This document shows positions 37,599-46,722 of a DNA stretch of 64,000 bases, piece by piece. The position numbers were made by a program, and so were the translations under genes. Source of the DNA: Methylomonas sp. MK1 (GTDB taxonomy: Bacteria; Pseudomonadota; Gammaproteobacteria; Methylococcales; Methylomonadaceae); NCBI RefSeq assembly GCF_000365425.1, contig NZ_AQOV01000002.1, forward strand, positions 1,302,001 to 1,366,000, in the 5' to 3' direction. The notes beneath the pieces were generated by a model that saw only the letters and a list, made by a program, of their open reading frames with translations, ran no database searches and had not been told where the DNA came from. Position 1 is the first letter of the stretch. Each line of letters begins with the position of its first letter.

Positions 37599-38324
37599 TC
37601 ACCAATCCAGATCGGACAATTGATCGAATACTTGCCGGGTGCCTTCGGTCCACTGTTTACCCAACTCGAGGAAATAGGCGTCGCCTTCGCCAAAGCGCCG
37701 CCGCATCTTTACAACCAGGCTGTCACGTTGATAGCAGAGTAGGTCGATAGGCATGCCCACCGATAAGTTGCTGCACATGGTCGAGTCGAACGAGACCAGC
37801 ACGCATTTGGCGGCATTGTTCAGCGAGGTGGAACGGGTAATTACCCGATCTATGATAGGTTTGCCGTATTTGGTTTCACCGGTCTGAAAATACGGCGTCT
37901 CAATGCTGGCCTCTATAAAAGTGCCCTCGGCATAAATCCGAAACAGACGCGGCGCTTCGCCGGCGATTTGGCCGCCCAAAATAAAGGAGGCGTTGAAGCT
38001 GATTTTGCTGGCCGCCAAATGTGGACTGTCGCGCCTATCAACCTCGCGCATCGCGTCCGAAACCAGCAGCGCGGCATCGAACATCGATTCTGCATTCCAC
38101 AGATTCGGCGAACCGGGCTTGGCGCTCCTTTGTTTCAAAATGCTGATCACAGCTTGGGTGCCGGCCAGGTTGCCGGAACTTAATAGCACGATAACGCGGT
38201 CGCCGGCTTTTTCAAATACCGTCATCTTGCAGAAGCTGGCGATGTTGTCGACCCCGGCATTGGTGCGTGAGTCCGATGCAAACACCATCCCGGTGTCGAG
38301 CATGACGCCTATGCAGTAAGTCAT
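37599..38324 (-). CDS. Anbu proteasome-like peptidase
   Basis: A 241-residue Ntn-hydrolase related to HslV and the proteasome beta subunit (Anbu, ancestral beta subunit). After Met removal Thr2 would be the nucleophile (MTYCIGVMLDTG). ASDSRTNAGVDNIASFCKM supplies the Asp and Lys partners, and VIVLLSSGNLAGTQAV follows. Anbu assembles into rings or spirals; its substrate is unknown. It is first in a three-gene unit with an amidohydrolase and a transglutaminase-like protein. Confidence 0.88.
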   Translation of the reverse strand: MTYCIGVMLDTGMVFASDSRTNAGVDNIASFCKMTVFEKAGDRVIVLLSSGNLAGTQAVISILKQRSAKPGSPNLWNAESMFDAALLVSDAMREVDRRDSPHLAASKISFNASFILGGQIAGEAPRLFRIYAEGTFIEASIETPYFQTGETKYGKPIIDRVITRSTSLNNAAKCVLVSFDSTMCSNLSVGMPIDLLCYQRDSLVVKMRRRFGEGDAYFLELGKQWTEGTRQVFDQLSDLDW

Positions 38325-38434
38325 GAATGTGTCTTCTTTTTTTGATTCGGTGATAAGGAGTATTTGCAGGTCGGCCTGCCGTTTTAGATGGGATCTTAGC
38401 CGGCTTCTTCGGCTTTATCTGTACGCTGTCGCAC

Positions 38435-38842
38435 CTAACATCGCGCGGAGTCTAGCCTTTTAGCTTGCCGGTTGAGATTCCTCAGCGGCAGCAGCTTTTG
38501 CAAGGCCGCAATCGCTTGTTCGGCTTGATGCCGCCGCAAGAACGAGAAACAGCCATTAATTGCTATTACACCGAGCATGGCATAACCCAAGGTCGCCATG
38601 CCTTCCCCGGGTTGCTGAAACTCGGCGAAAAACGCCAATCCGGCCGCCAGCCACAAAATCAAGGCAAAAAAGTGCAGGAATTCTTATGCGACTGCCAATA
38701 AAACCGATTTTTTCCGGCTTTCTTCGATACGGTTAAAACCGAATGCATGCAGGCGACCTTCAAAGGAGGTATCGGCCAGGCCTTCCATGCTGGAGTCTAA
38801 ACTGTCCAGGGCTGCTGCGGGGGTGAGATGATGGATTTTCAT
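38435..38842 (-). pseudogene. Remnant of a cation-transporting P-type ATPase
   Basis: From ATG 38842 one frame gives a cation-ATPase N-terminal domain (MKIHHLTPAAALDSL, GRLHAFGFNRIEESRKKS). A TAA at 38663-38665 stands where relatives have an amino acid before EFLHFFALILW. After the stop the same frame continues through the first two membrane helices (LILWLAAGLAFFAEFQQPGEG, LGYAMLGVIAINGCFSF) and EQAIAALQKLLP, then loses similarity. About 700 or more residues, including the phosphorylation site, are missing. Confidence 0.8.
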
Positions 38843-38982
38843 GAGCGTAATCCAATAAGCAAGAGTTTAGAACGAATCGGATTATTTCCGATATGCACGA
38901 CGGGCTATTCTTCATCGTGCTTGTTTTTTGGTAGGCATAGCAGGCAAACTTCACCCATTTTTTATGTGTACACGGTAAGCAG

Positions 38983-40188
38983 ATGAGTCTTAATAGCCCA
39001 TATTCTCTCGTATCGTTCGCCACCAGGTGTTTGGCTATGCTGATTTTATGCGGATTGCAGGGCTGTTTTTCGCCGCTGGCGCTGGATAGGGCTGTTGTCG
39101 AATACGATAAGGTCACCACCGATATTTTGTCGAAACAGTTGTTGCTGAACATCGGCCGTGCCCATCAGCACCAACCCATGCATTTCACCGGTGTTTCGAA
39201 CATCGCCGCTACGTTTAATTTTCAGTTCAATGCTGGTGCCACGCCGGCTTTTACCGGTGAAGTCGGTTCGGTGATGACACCTGTATTTGGCGGGACGATG
39301 TCGGAAAATCCAACTATCAGCATTGTGCCCATCGAAGGCGAGGAGTTTACCCGGCGCTTGTTGACACCGTTTCAGGAAAACAAGCTGACCATGTTGTTGC
39401 GCCAAGGCGTGGACGTGGATTTGGTGTTGCGTCTACTCGCCGGCGAGCTACGGCTAAACGGCGGCGAGCAGGCCGGTGTGTATTTGAATCAACCGGCGGA
39501 TGGCGACGGTTATCGATTGTTCCGGCAAGCTGTGTTGCATTTGTCCGCCATTCAGGACAACCATAAGCTGTTTGTGGAACCGTTGATATTCAATCGCAGC
39601 TGGAGTCTGCCTGCCGAGGCGCTAAACGTCGAGCAATTGGCGGCCTTGCAAAAAGACTATAAAGTTGAGTTTAGCGCCGACCAAAAGCAACTGACCTTAA
39701 CTAAGCGGGTGACAGGACGAATCTTGTTGACCAATTACGATCCCGCAACATTGAGCAACGAAGAGCGTTTGCGTTTGCATGAAGAAGCCGATCAAGGCGC
39801 CGAAAACGATGTCAGCGTCGATATTCGCGCCGGCTATCCGGGCGGCGAGTGGCCGTTGCACGGTGTGTTTCGCTTGCGCAGCTTTCACAATGTGTTGAAT
39901 TTTATCGGTCAAACGATCAATGATGATCCGGAATACGCTGTCGATAAGCATCATCGGACGCCTTCGGTGAGCGAGAACCCGGTGCAAACCATGGCCTTAC
40001 TGGTCAGCGAAGACGAGCCTGCGTCAACCGAGATTAGCGCGCGTTTCGGCGACAATTATTATGCCTTGCAGCCGGAGCCCGGCTATCAATGGAATCGCGA
40101 AGGTTTTAGATTGTTGTGTCAGATTTTTCAAATGACCATGACCGATTTGGCACGCAAAGGCGCGCCGGAAATCACTATTTCCAAATAA
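38983..40188 (+). CDS. Conserved unknown lipoprotein
   Basis: A 401-residue lipoprotein: signal peptide with lipobox LQGC at about residues 25-28, then FSPLALDRAVVEYDKVTTDI, LLLNIGRAHQHQPMHFTGVS and NIAATFNFQFNAGAT. I have seen this pattern in conserved unknown proteins of Proteobacteria, but no function is known. It ends 12 bases before corA and probably shares its transcript. Its site is the inner or outer membrane facing the periplasm. Confidence 0.72.
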   Translation: MSLNSPYSLVSFATRCLAMLILCGLQGCFSPLALDRAVVEYDKVTTDILSKQLLLNIGRAHQHQPMHFTGVSNIAATFNFQFNAGATPAFTGEVGSVMTPVFGGTMSENPTISIVPIEGEEFTRRLLTPFQENKLTMLLRQGVDVDLVLRLLAGELRLNGGEQAGVYLNQPADGDGYRLFRQAVLHLSAIQDNHKLFVEPLIFNRSWSLPAEALNVEQLAALQKDYKVEFSADQKQLTLTKRVTGRILLTNYDPATLSNEERLRLHEEADQGAENDVSVDIRAGYPGGEWPLHGVFRLRSFHNVLNFIGQTINDDPEYAVDKHHRTPSVSENPVQTMALLVSEDEPASTEISARFGDNYYALQPEPGYQWNREGFRLLCQIFQMTMTDLARKGAPEITISK

Positions 40189-40200
40189 ACGGGAGACATT

Positions 40201-41190
40201 TTGAGCGAAACTATCGATAAAAACATGGTCATGCGCTGCGTGGCCTATCAAAAAGGCGTGGGCATCGGCGACGTCACCATCGAAGACATCAGCGAAGTGC
40301 TGCTCCAGGACGACACCTTTATTTGGTTGGGCTTGCGCGAGGCTAACACCGAGATATTGAGAAAAATTCAGCAGGAATTTGGTTTACACGAACTGGCGAT
40401 CGAAGACGCTTGTGCCGCGCACCAACGGCCGAAGATCGAGGAATATGGCGATTCGCTGTTTATCGTGCTGCATACGGCGGAATTGATTGAGAAAAAAGTG
40501 GAATTCGGCGAGACGCACATTTTTATGGGGCCGCGTTTTGTGGTCACCGTACGCCATGGCGCGTCGCAGAGTTTGAGCAAGGTGCGCGAGCGTTGTCAGG
40601 CCATGCCGCACCAACTCAGCAAGGGACCGGGCTTTGCCCTTTACTCGATTATGGATTTCATCGTCGATAATTACATGGTGGCGATAGCCGGCTTGCAAGA
40701 CCGCTTCGATGTACTGGAGTCGGCGATATTTCAATATCGGCCCAGCCGGCAAACCATGGAAGATCTATACGAACTAAAGCGCGAATTATTGCTGCTGGAA
40801 GGTGCGATTAATCCGGTGATAGACATTTGTAACGAGTTGATGCGCTTTCATGGCGGTCTGATACACAAGGATGTCAGAGTGTATTTCCGCGACATCGCCG
40901 ATCATATCAAACGCGTCGATCAGGCTATCCATGGCATGCGCGAGATGTTGTTGGCGGCGATGCAGGTGCACCTTACTTTTGAAACGGTGCGCCAAAATGA
41001 AGTAGTTAAACGCTTGGCCGGTTGGGGGGCGATTTTGGCGATACCGACCATGGTTTTCAGTTTGTACGGTATGAACTTTCGGTACATGCCGGAACTGGAT
41101 TGGGTGTACAGCTATCCCTTAGTCGTTGGCAGCGTGGTGATTTGCAGCTTGGCCTTGTATTTGCGTTTGAAGCGGGCCGGGTGGTTGTGA
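40201..41190 (+). CDS. corA: CorA-family magnesium/cobalt transporter
   Basis: A 329-residue divalent-cation channel. A long cytoplasmic funnel domain is followed by two C-terminal membrane helices (about residues 268-290 and 300-320) with the signature YGMNF between them. The start is TTG at 40201 with GGGAG 9 bases before it. It follows an unknown lipoprotein by 12 bases. Confidence 0.92.
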   Translation: MSETIDKNMVMRCVAYQKGVGIGDVTIEDISEVLLQDDTFIWLGLREANTEILRKIQQEFGLHELAIEDACAAHQRPKIEEYGDSLFIVLHTAELIEKKVEFGETHIFMGPRFVVTVRHGASQSLSKVRERCQAMPHQLSKGPGFALYSIMDFIVDNYMVAIAGLQDRFDVLESAIFQYRPSRQTMEDLYELKRELLLLEGAINPVIDICNELMRFHGGLIHKDVRVYFRDIADHIKRVDQAIHGMREMLLAAMQVHLTFETVRQNEVVKRLAGWGAILAIPTMVFSLYGMNFRYMPELDWVYSYPLVVGSVVICSLALYLRLKRAGWL

Positions 41191-41203
41191 CCGCTCTCTT
41201 GCT

Positions 41204-41312
41204 AACCCAGCCCTTAATTACCTGTGGCCGTCGTTCCCGCAAAAGCGGGAATCTAGAATAGTTACTGGGCTCATTCCGCCTGCGCAGGAGCGACGATAAT
41301 TAACGGCTGGGT
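41204..41312. repeat. Palindromic intergenic element, copy 3
   Basis: The ends ACCCAGCCCTTAATTA (41205-41220) and ATTAACGGCTGGGT (41299-41312) are inverted. The interior holds CGTCGTTCCCGC, a CCCGCAAAAGCGGG hairpin and GGAGCGACG. The right half aligns to 45570-45600. It sits between convergent corA and the peroxiredoxin gene and may also stop transcription from both sides. Confidence 0.7.
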
Positions 41313-41334
41313 CGATAATACGTTTAAAATTGCA

Positions 41335-41880
41335 TCAGTTGCCGTTCGCCTGCAACTGCTTCAGCATTTGCGCGACGCGTTTGGCATCCAATGCGGGGTC
41401 TACTTCGTCATCGATACGGCGTATGGTTAAATTGGGATCGACGATAAAGGTCCAGCGTTTGGCCATATTCAATATCGGCATTTTTACGCCGTAGGCTTCG
41501 CTGACTTTGGCATCCGCGTCGGATAACAAGGTAAAGGTCAGTTTATGTTGCTGATGAAACGCCAACAGATCCTTGACGTCATCGGTGCTAATTCCGTAAA
41601 CCTCGGCATTTTGATCACGGATCAGTTTGATGGCGTCGCGAAAAGCGCAGGCTTGCGTGGTACAGCCGGGTGTACCGGCTTTAGGATAAAAATATAATAC
41701 CGTCCAACCTTTCCCGCGCCGAGCGGCTAAACTTATCGGGTCGCCATCGTGCGCTTGCAATTGAAATAACGGTGCCGATTGACCGACTTGTAAAGGGGCC
41801 GTGTTTGCCGTCTGCGAAAACGTTAGCAAGGCGAACAGCATGAAGACCAAGAGTCTGAACGTAAGAGTGAATTTTTGCAT
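41335..41880 (-). CDS. Exported Bcp-type peroxiredoxin
   Basis: A 181-residue thioredoxin-fold peroxidase. A signal peptide spans residues about 8-28 (LLVFMLFALLTFSQTANTA). The catalytic segment GTPGCTTQACAFRD has both the peroxidatic Cys and the second Cys five residues later, the Bcp/PrxQ arrangement. It should reduce peroxides in the periplasm. It complements the exported KatG in this window. Confidence 0.88.
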   Translation of the reverse strand: MQKFTLTFRLLVFMLFALLTFSQTANTAPLQVGQSAPLFQLQAHDGDPISLAARRGKGWTVLYFYPKAGTPGCTTQACAFRDAIKLIRDQNAEVYGISTDDVKDLLAFHQQHKLTFTLLSDADAKVSEAYGVKMPILNMAKRWTFIVDPNLTIRRIDDEVDPALDAKRVAQMLKQLQANGN

Positions 41881-42193
41881 ACATGATCTCCCTTAGGCAG
41901 TATGCGATGATGAAGTGTCGAATGTTTTTGTATTTATTAGCGTCGCAGTATTCCGCAAAAAGCCGGTTACACAATGGTGATACAGACATTCACGGTGATT
42001 CGCTTGGATTTGCCCGACATCCATTTTGAACAGATAATTCCAAGGGTTTGGATGTCCGGACCGAAGGCCGGAAAACTTTAGTGGTATGGTTTACCTAAAA
42101 TATCACTTATATTGTTCGTGGTTTTTGGCCGGTTGCATCTAAGTTTTTTACAGGCTAGTGTCTATTTTGGAGTCGAATAGCGGAATAAGCAAA

Positions 42194-45100
42194 ATGACGC
42201 GTCCGTATTACTTTTCCCGGTTTTCTCGAATTTTGTGGCTGAACCTGGCCATGTTTGTGATTTTCGCCATCGCATTCGCGATTTACGTGCGCGCGGAGAA
42301 GCAAATTGATCGCGCCAACGAAATCCGCTTTGTGTCACATTTACTGGCCGACGAGTTTCGGCAATCGTCCAACGATCTTTCACATTTGGCGCGCAGCTAT
42401 GTAGCCACCGGCGATTCAATCTTCAAACGATATTATCAAGACATTATCGACATTCGCGACGGCAAATTGCCCAGGCCCGAAAATTATCACGATATGTATT
42501 GGGACTTGGCGATTGCCAATGGTCATCCCGCACCGCAATCCGGTAGTCAAGCGCTTGCCTTGCTGGAGTTGATGCGGCAAGCTGGGTTTTCCGAGCAGGA
42601 AATGGCGAAAATGGCCGAAGCCACGGCCGATTCCGCGGCTCTTATTCAAATAGAGCGCACGGCGATGGACATGGTTGATTCGAATCAGGAAATGCCCAAC
42701 GCTACCTGGCGTCAGGCCAATCTGATGCTACACGATGCGGCTTACCACCAAGCAAAAGCGAAAGTCATGCAGTCGATCATCGCAGCCTTCGAATTGATGG
42801 ACCTGCGCACGCAACAGAGCGTAATTGCCAGAGCGCGTATTGCTTTTTGGTTGCGGATGGTATTCGTGCTGTTCGGGGTAATGTTGATTTTGACGCTTTG
42901 GCGGGCGTATCGGACTTTACACGCGATATTGGGCGCGTCGGTCGATGAATTGCACGATCAGATCGTTCGTTTGGGTAGCGGCGATTTTTCCGAAACTATT
43001 TCGGTTGGCAAGGGCATGCGCAACAGCGTGTTGGGCTGGCTGGCGGAAACGCAGTCAAGTTTGGCAACTGTCGAAGCCGCGCGTCGGAGTGCCGAAGCGA
43101 AAAATCTGCGCTTGACCCAATTGTATGCCGCATTAAGTCAATGTAATCAAGCCATTGTTCGCTGTACCAGCGAAGCCGAATTATTCCCGCAAATCTGCCG
43201 CGACGCGGTGGTCTTTGGCGGCATGAAAATGGCCTGGATCGGAATGCTTGACCAAGCCAGCCAAACGATCAAACCGGTTGCCTGTTACGGCATCGGCATC
43301 GAATACCTGGATGGCATTGCAATATCGATAGACGAGAACCTGCCGACCGGGCGTGGACCAACCGGTATCGCGGTTAGAGAGGACAGGCCATACTGGTGCC
43401 AGGATTTTCAACATGACCCTGCTACCATTGCCTGGCATGCGCGTGGGGCAAAATTCGATTGGCAGGCTTCCGCTGCCTTACCCTTGCATCGCAATGGCAA
43501 ACCCGCCGGTGCGTTTATGTTATACGGCGACGAAATAAATGTGTTTGACGATGCCGCGCGCAATCTTTTGTTGGAAATGGCCATGGACATCGACCATGCC
43601 ATTGGCGGCTTCGAGCGTGAGGACGAGCGTCAGCAAGCGCAGCAGATGGAAAGTTTGCGGGTGTTTATGCTGGAGCGACTCAACGGTAACGTGCAACTGA
43701 TGGATATTTTGCGAGACGTGGTCGCTGAACTTGAAACCTTGCTGGTAGGCAGTCTTTGTTCGATTTTACTCGTAGATGAGGAGCAGCGTTTGCGGATAGG
43801 CGCAGCGCCTAGTCTCCCGGATTTTTACAATCAGGCGATCGATGGTCTAAAAATAGGCGCCGGGCTTGGATCGTGCGGCAATACCGCATATACCGGGCAA
43901 AGAACTATCGCTGAAAATCTTGCCGAGCATCCATATTGGCAGCCTTTTCTGGCGTTGGCGGAACGGGCAGGCTTGGCGGCATGCTGGTCGGAACCGGTGC
44001 TTTCTGCCGGGAAAAAAGTGCTGGGCACCTTTGCGATTTATCATCGTCACCCTGCCGTTCCTAACAAACATGAATTGCGCTTGCTGGAAATGGTGGCGCA
44101 TTTTATCGCCCTGGCTATCGAACGCAAGCAGGCAGAAGAGCACATTTATTATTTGGCCAATTACGACTCGCTCACCGGCTTGCCGAATCGCAGTCAATTG
44201 GACGATCATTTGAAATATGCATTGAGTTTGGCAAAACGGAGTAACGGCCACTTAGCGCTAATGTTTCTTGATCTCGATCATTTCAAAAATGTTAACGATA
44301 CCCTGGGGCATAGCGTCGGCGACGCGCTGTTGGTGGAATTAGCCGATCGGCTTTGTGCCGTGCTGCGCGAAGAAGATACCGTGACGCGTTTGGGCGGCGA
44401 CGAATTTATTTTCCTGTTACCGGGCACCGATGCCGGTGGGGCGGCGAATGTCGCGCAAAAATTACTGGATGCTATAGCGGAGCCTTACCGAATTGAGGAG
44501 TTGGATTTGACGATGAGCGCATCGATCGGCATAGCCTTGTATCCGGACGATGGCGAGGACCTGGAAAGCCTGTCCAAAAGTGCCGATGTTGCGATGTACA
44601 GGGTCAAAACGGATGGTCGACACGGTTACCGCTTTTTTACGCCGGAAATGCAAGCCCGTGCCCAGCGCAATCTGCAACTGGTTAATGCCTTATGCCATGC
44701 CTTGGATCGCCAACAACTGCATGTTTATTATCAACCGCAGGCGGATATTCATAGTGGGCGCGTGATCGGTGCGGAAGCCTTGTTGCGCTGGCGGCATCCC
44801 GAGTTTGGCATGGTTTCGCCGGCCGAATTCATTCCGGTGGCAGAGGACAGCGGACTGATTCTGCCTATCGGTGAGTGGGTGTTGCAAACGGCGGTGCGGC
44901 AAGCGAAAACCTGCCTTGATCAGGGGCTGGGGCCTTTGATCATGGCGGTCAATCTATCGGCTGCTCAATTTAGCCATCCGGCCTTGCCTGAGATGGTTTC
45001 GCGTATTTTGGAAGAGGAAGGCTTGCCGCCCGAGTATTTGGAGCTGGAGTTGACCGAAGGGGTGTCGATGCAAAACCCCGAAGCTGCGGTGGCGGTGATG

Positions 45101-45457
45101 AATAATCTGCATGAGCGTGGCGTACGCATGTCTATCGACGACTTCGGCACCGGTTATTCGTCATTGAGTTATCTGAAGAAATTTAAAGTATACAAGTTGA
45201 AGATCGACCAATCTTTTGTCCGTGACATCAGTACCGATTCGGAAGATAAAGCCATCGTCAGCGCGGTGATCAGTTTGGCCGGCAGCCTGGGCTTGCGGAC
45301 CATAGCCGAAGGTGTGGAAACCGTCGAACAGCGGGAGTTCTTGCGTGAACAGGGCTGTCAGGAGATTCAAGGCTATTTATTCAGCAAGCCGATGCCCAGC
45401 GACCAATTTGAGCTGTTTTTGCGGCAAAGCGTCATCGATTCGACTAGAACGTCTTGA
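42194..45457 (+). CDS. GAF-GAF-GGDEF-EAL cyclic-di-GMP protein
   Basis: About 1087 residues. Order: membrane helix (about 10-35), a periplasmic region of about 180 residues, a second helix (about 215-240), HAMP-like segment, two GAF domains (about 320-470 and 490-650), GGDEF and EAL. GGDEF is intact (TRLGGDEFIFLL) with inhibitory site REED; EAL is intact (IGAEALLRWRHPEFG, ELTEGVSM, DDFGTGYSS). It may both make and degrade cyclic-di-GMP. I prefer ATG 42194; a GTG at 42158 is in frame. No partner gene is adjacent. Confidence 0.9.
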   Translation: MTRPYYFSRFSRILWLNLAMFVIFAIAFAIYVRAEKQIDRANEIRFVSHLLADEFRQSSNDLSHLARSYVATGDSIFKRYYQDIIDIRDGKLPRPENYHDMYWDLAIANGHPAPQSGSQALALLELMRQAGFSEQEMAKMAEATADSAALIQIERTAMDMVDSNQEMPNATWRQANLMLHDAAYHQAKAKVMQSIIAAFELMDLRTQQSVIARARIAFWLRMVFVLFGVMLILTLWRAYRTLHAILGASVDELHDQIVRLGSGDFSETISVGKGMRNSVLGWLAETQSSLATVEAARRSAEAKNLRLTQLYAALSQCNQAIVRCTSEAELFPQICRDAVVFGGMKMAWIGMLDQASQTIKPVACYGIGIEYLDGIAISIDENLPTGRGPTGIAVREDRPYWCQDFQHDPATIAWHARGAKFDWQASAALPLHRNGKPAGAFMLYGDEINVFDDAARNLLLEMAMDIDHAIGGFEREDERQQAQQMESLRVFMLERLNGNVQLMDILRDVVAELETLLVGSLCSILLVDEEQRLRIGAAPSLPDFYNQAIDGLKIGAGLGSCGNTAYTGQRTIAENLAEHPYWQPFLALAERAGLAACWSEPVLSAGKKVLGTFAIYHRHPAVPNKHELRLLEMVAHFIALAIERKQAEEHIYYLANYDSLTGLPNRSQLDDHLKYALSLAKRSNGHLALMFLDLDHFKNVNDTLGHSVGDALLVELADRLCAVLREEDTVTRLGGDEFIFLLPGTDAGGAANVAQKLLDAIAEPYRIEELDLTMSASIGIALYPDDGEDLESLSKSADVAMYRVKTDGRHGYRFFTPEMQARAQRNLQLVNALCHALDRQQLHVYYQPQADIHSGRVIGAEALLRWRHPEFGMVSPAEFIPVAEDSGLILPIGEWVLQTAVRQAKTCLDQGLGPLIMAVNLSAAQFSHPALPEMVSRILEEEGLPPEYLELELTEGVSMQNPEAAVAVMNNLHERGVRMSIDDFGTGYSSLSYLKKFKVYKLKIDQSFVRDISTDSEDKAIVSAVISLAGSLGLRTIAEGVETVEQREFLREQGCQEIQGYLFSKPMPSDQFELFLRQSVIDSTRTS

Positions 45458-45569
45458 AGGATATTTCGGTGGCGTGCGGTCGAGCTTGCGCAGCTTACAA
45501 ATTGACGAAAGGGTGGAGCGGGTCCATGCTTGTTTACTGAGTTCGGCGGTGCTGGTGACTTCTCTATTA

Positions 45570-45694
45570 TCCCGGCCCATAAATATCGTCGCTCCCGCGA
45601 AGGCGTTAGCCCAGCGGCTATATTGGATTTTCTGTGTGGTCTTACGGCTCCCGCCTTCGCCGGAATGACGACTCCAGGGAGTTGCAGGGCCGGT
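45570..45694. repeat. Palindromic intergenic element, copy 4
   Basis: Starts CCCGGCCCATAAATATCGTCGCTCCCGCGAAGGCG and ends CAGGGCCGG. Inside, CCGCGAAGGCG and CGCCTTCGCCGG form a long stem. The left end aligns with the right end of 41204-41312 read in reverse. It fills most of the 287-base gap before hflK. Confidence 0.7.
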
Positions 45695-45744
45695 TTGATA
45701 ACGCTACGCAATTTGATTTTTCGCCGACTTAACGGAGCCAGTTC

Positions 45745-46722
45745 TTGAACGACGTCAATCCCATTTTTAAAAATCTGCCCGATTCGCTGCCGATTTCGCC
45801 GTTGGCGATCCTGATTATCGTCACGGTGCTGGTCGGCGCGAGCATGTCGTTTTACACCATCCCCGCCGAATCTGAAGGCATTGTGTTGCGCTTCGGCGAA
45901 TTCATCGAAAAAGTCCCGTCCGGCTTGCATGCCAAACTCCCGTTTGGCGTGGATAGCGTCATTACCGTGCCCACTCAGCGTCAGCAGAAGCTGGAGTTTG
46001 GCTTTGCTACGCCAGGCTTCACCAACCCGGATCAAATTGGCGATGAACCGGCTTTGGAAAAGTCTATGGTAACCGGCGATCTGAATTCGGCGCTGGTCGA
46101 GTGGATCGTGCAATACCGGATCACCGACCCGGAAAAATATCTGTTTGATGTCCGCGATCCTGGTCTGACTTTGCGGGACATTTCCGAAGCGGTGATGCGA
46201 GAGGTGGTGGGTGATCGCACCGTCGATGAAATTATTACCATCGGTCGGCAGGAGATTGAGGACACCGTTTTGGCGCGTGCCCGCTTACTCGCGGAACGCT
46301 ACCAGTTAGGGGTGTCGATCAATCAAGTGCAACTGAAAAACGTCAATCCGCCCGAACCGGTACAGCCCTCGTTCAATGAAGTGAATCGTGCTCAGCAAGA
46401 CCGAGAGAACGTCATCAATCTGGCGAATGGCGAATATAACAAAGCAGTGCCGCGCGCGCGTGGTGAAGCGGATCAGAAAATTCGCGCCGCTGAAGGCTAT
46501 CGTTTTAAACGAATTAACGAAGCGGAAGGGGATGTCACCGCTTTCAATCAGGTGTTGGAACAATATTTAAAAGCCCCGGAAGTGACGCGCGCCCGGATTT
46601 ATCTGGAAACGATGGGCGAGGTGTTACCGCAAGCCAGCCAGCAAATTATTGTCGATGACTCGGTGCAGCAAATATTGCCGATGTTGCCGTTTCCCGGTCA
46701 GGCAGCGGGAGTAGTGAAATGA
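45745..46722 (+). CDS. hflK: FtsH modulator HflK
   Basis: A 325-residue SPFH (band 7) protein anchored in the inner membrane by a helix at about residues 18-40. The periplasmic part has EGIVLRFGEFIEKVPSGLHAKLPFGVD and a late helical region (ARGEADQKIRAAEGYRFKR). With HflC it forms a cage around FtsH and limits its proteolysis. The start is TTG 45745 with GGAG 9 bases before. Its stop overlaps hflC by four bases (ATGA). Confidence 0.9.
   Translation: MNDVNPIFKNLPDSLPISPLAILIIVTVLVGASMSFYTIPAESEGIVLRFGEFIEKVPSGLHAKLPFGVDSVITVPTQRQQKLEFGFATPGFTNPDQIGDEPALEKSMVTGDLNSALVEWIVQYRITDPEKYLFDVRDPGLTLRDISEAVMREVVGDRTVDEIITIGRQEIEDTVLARARLLAERYQLGVSINQVQLKNVNPPEPVQPSFNEVNRAQQDRENVINLANGEYNKAVPRARGEADQKIRAAEGYRFKRINEAEGDVTAFNQVLEQYLKAPEVTRARIYLETMGEVLPQASQQIIVDDSVQQILPMLPFPGQAAGVVK

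Noticed and set aside
45373..46113. 246-residue minus-strand frame before hflK
   Set aside because: It crosses the end of the GGDEF-EAL gene, a palindromic repeat and the start of hflK, with no protein features.
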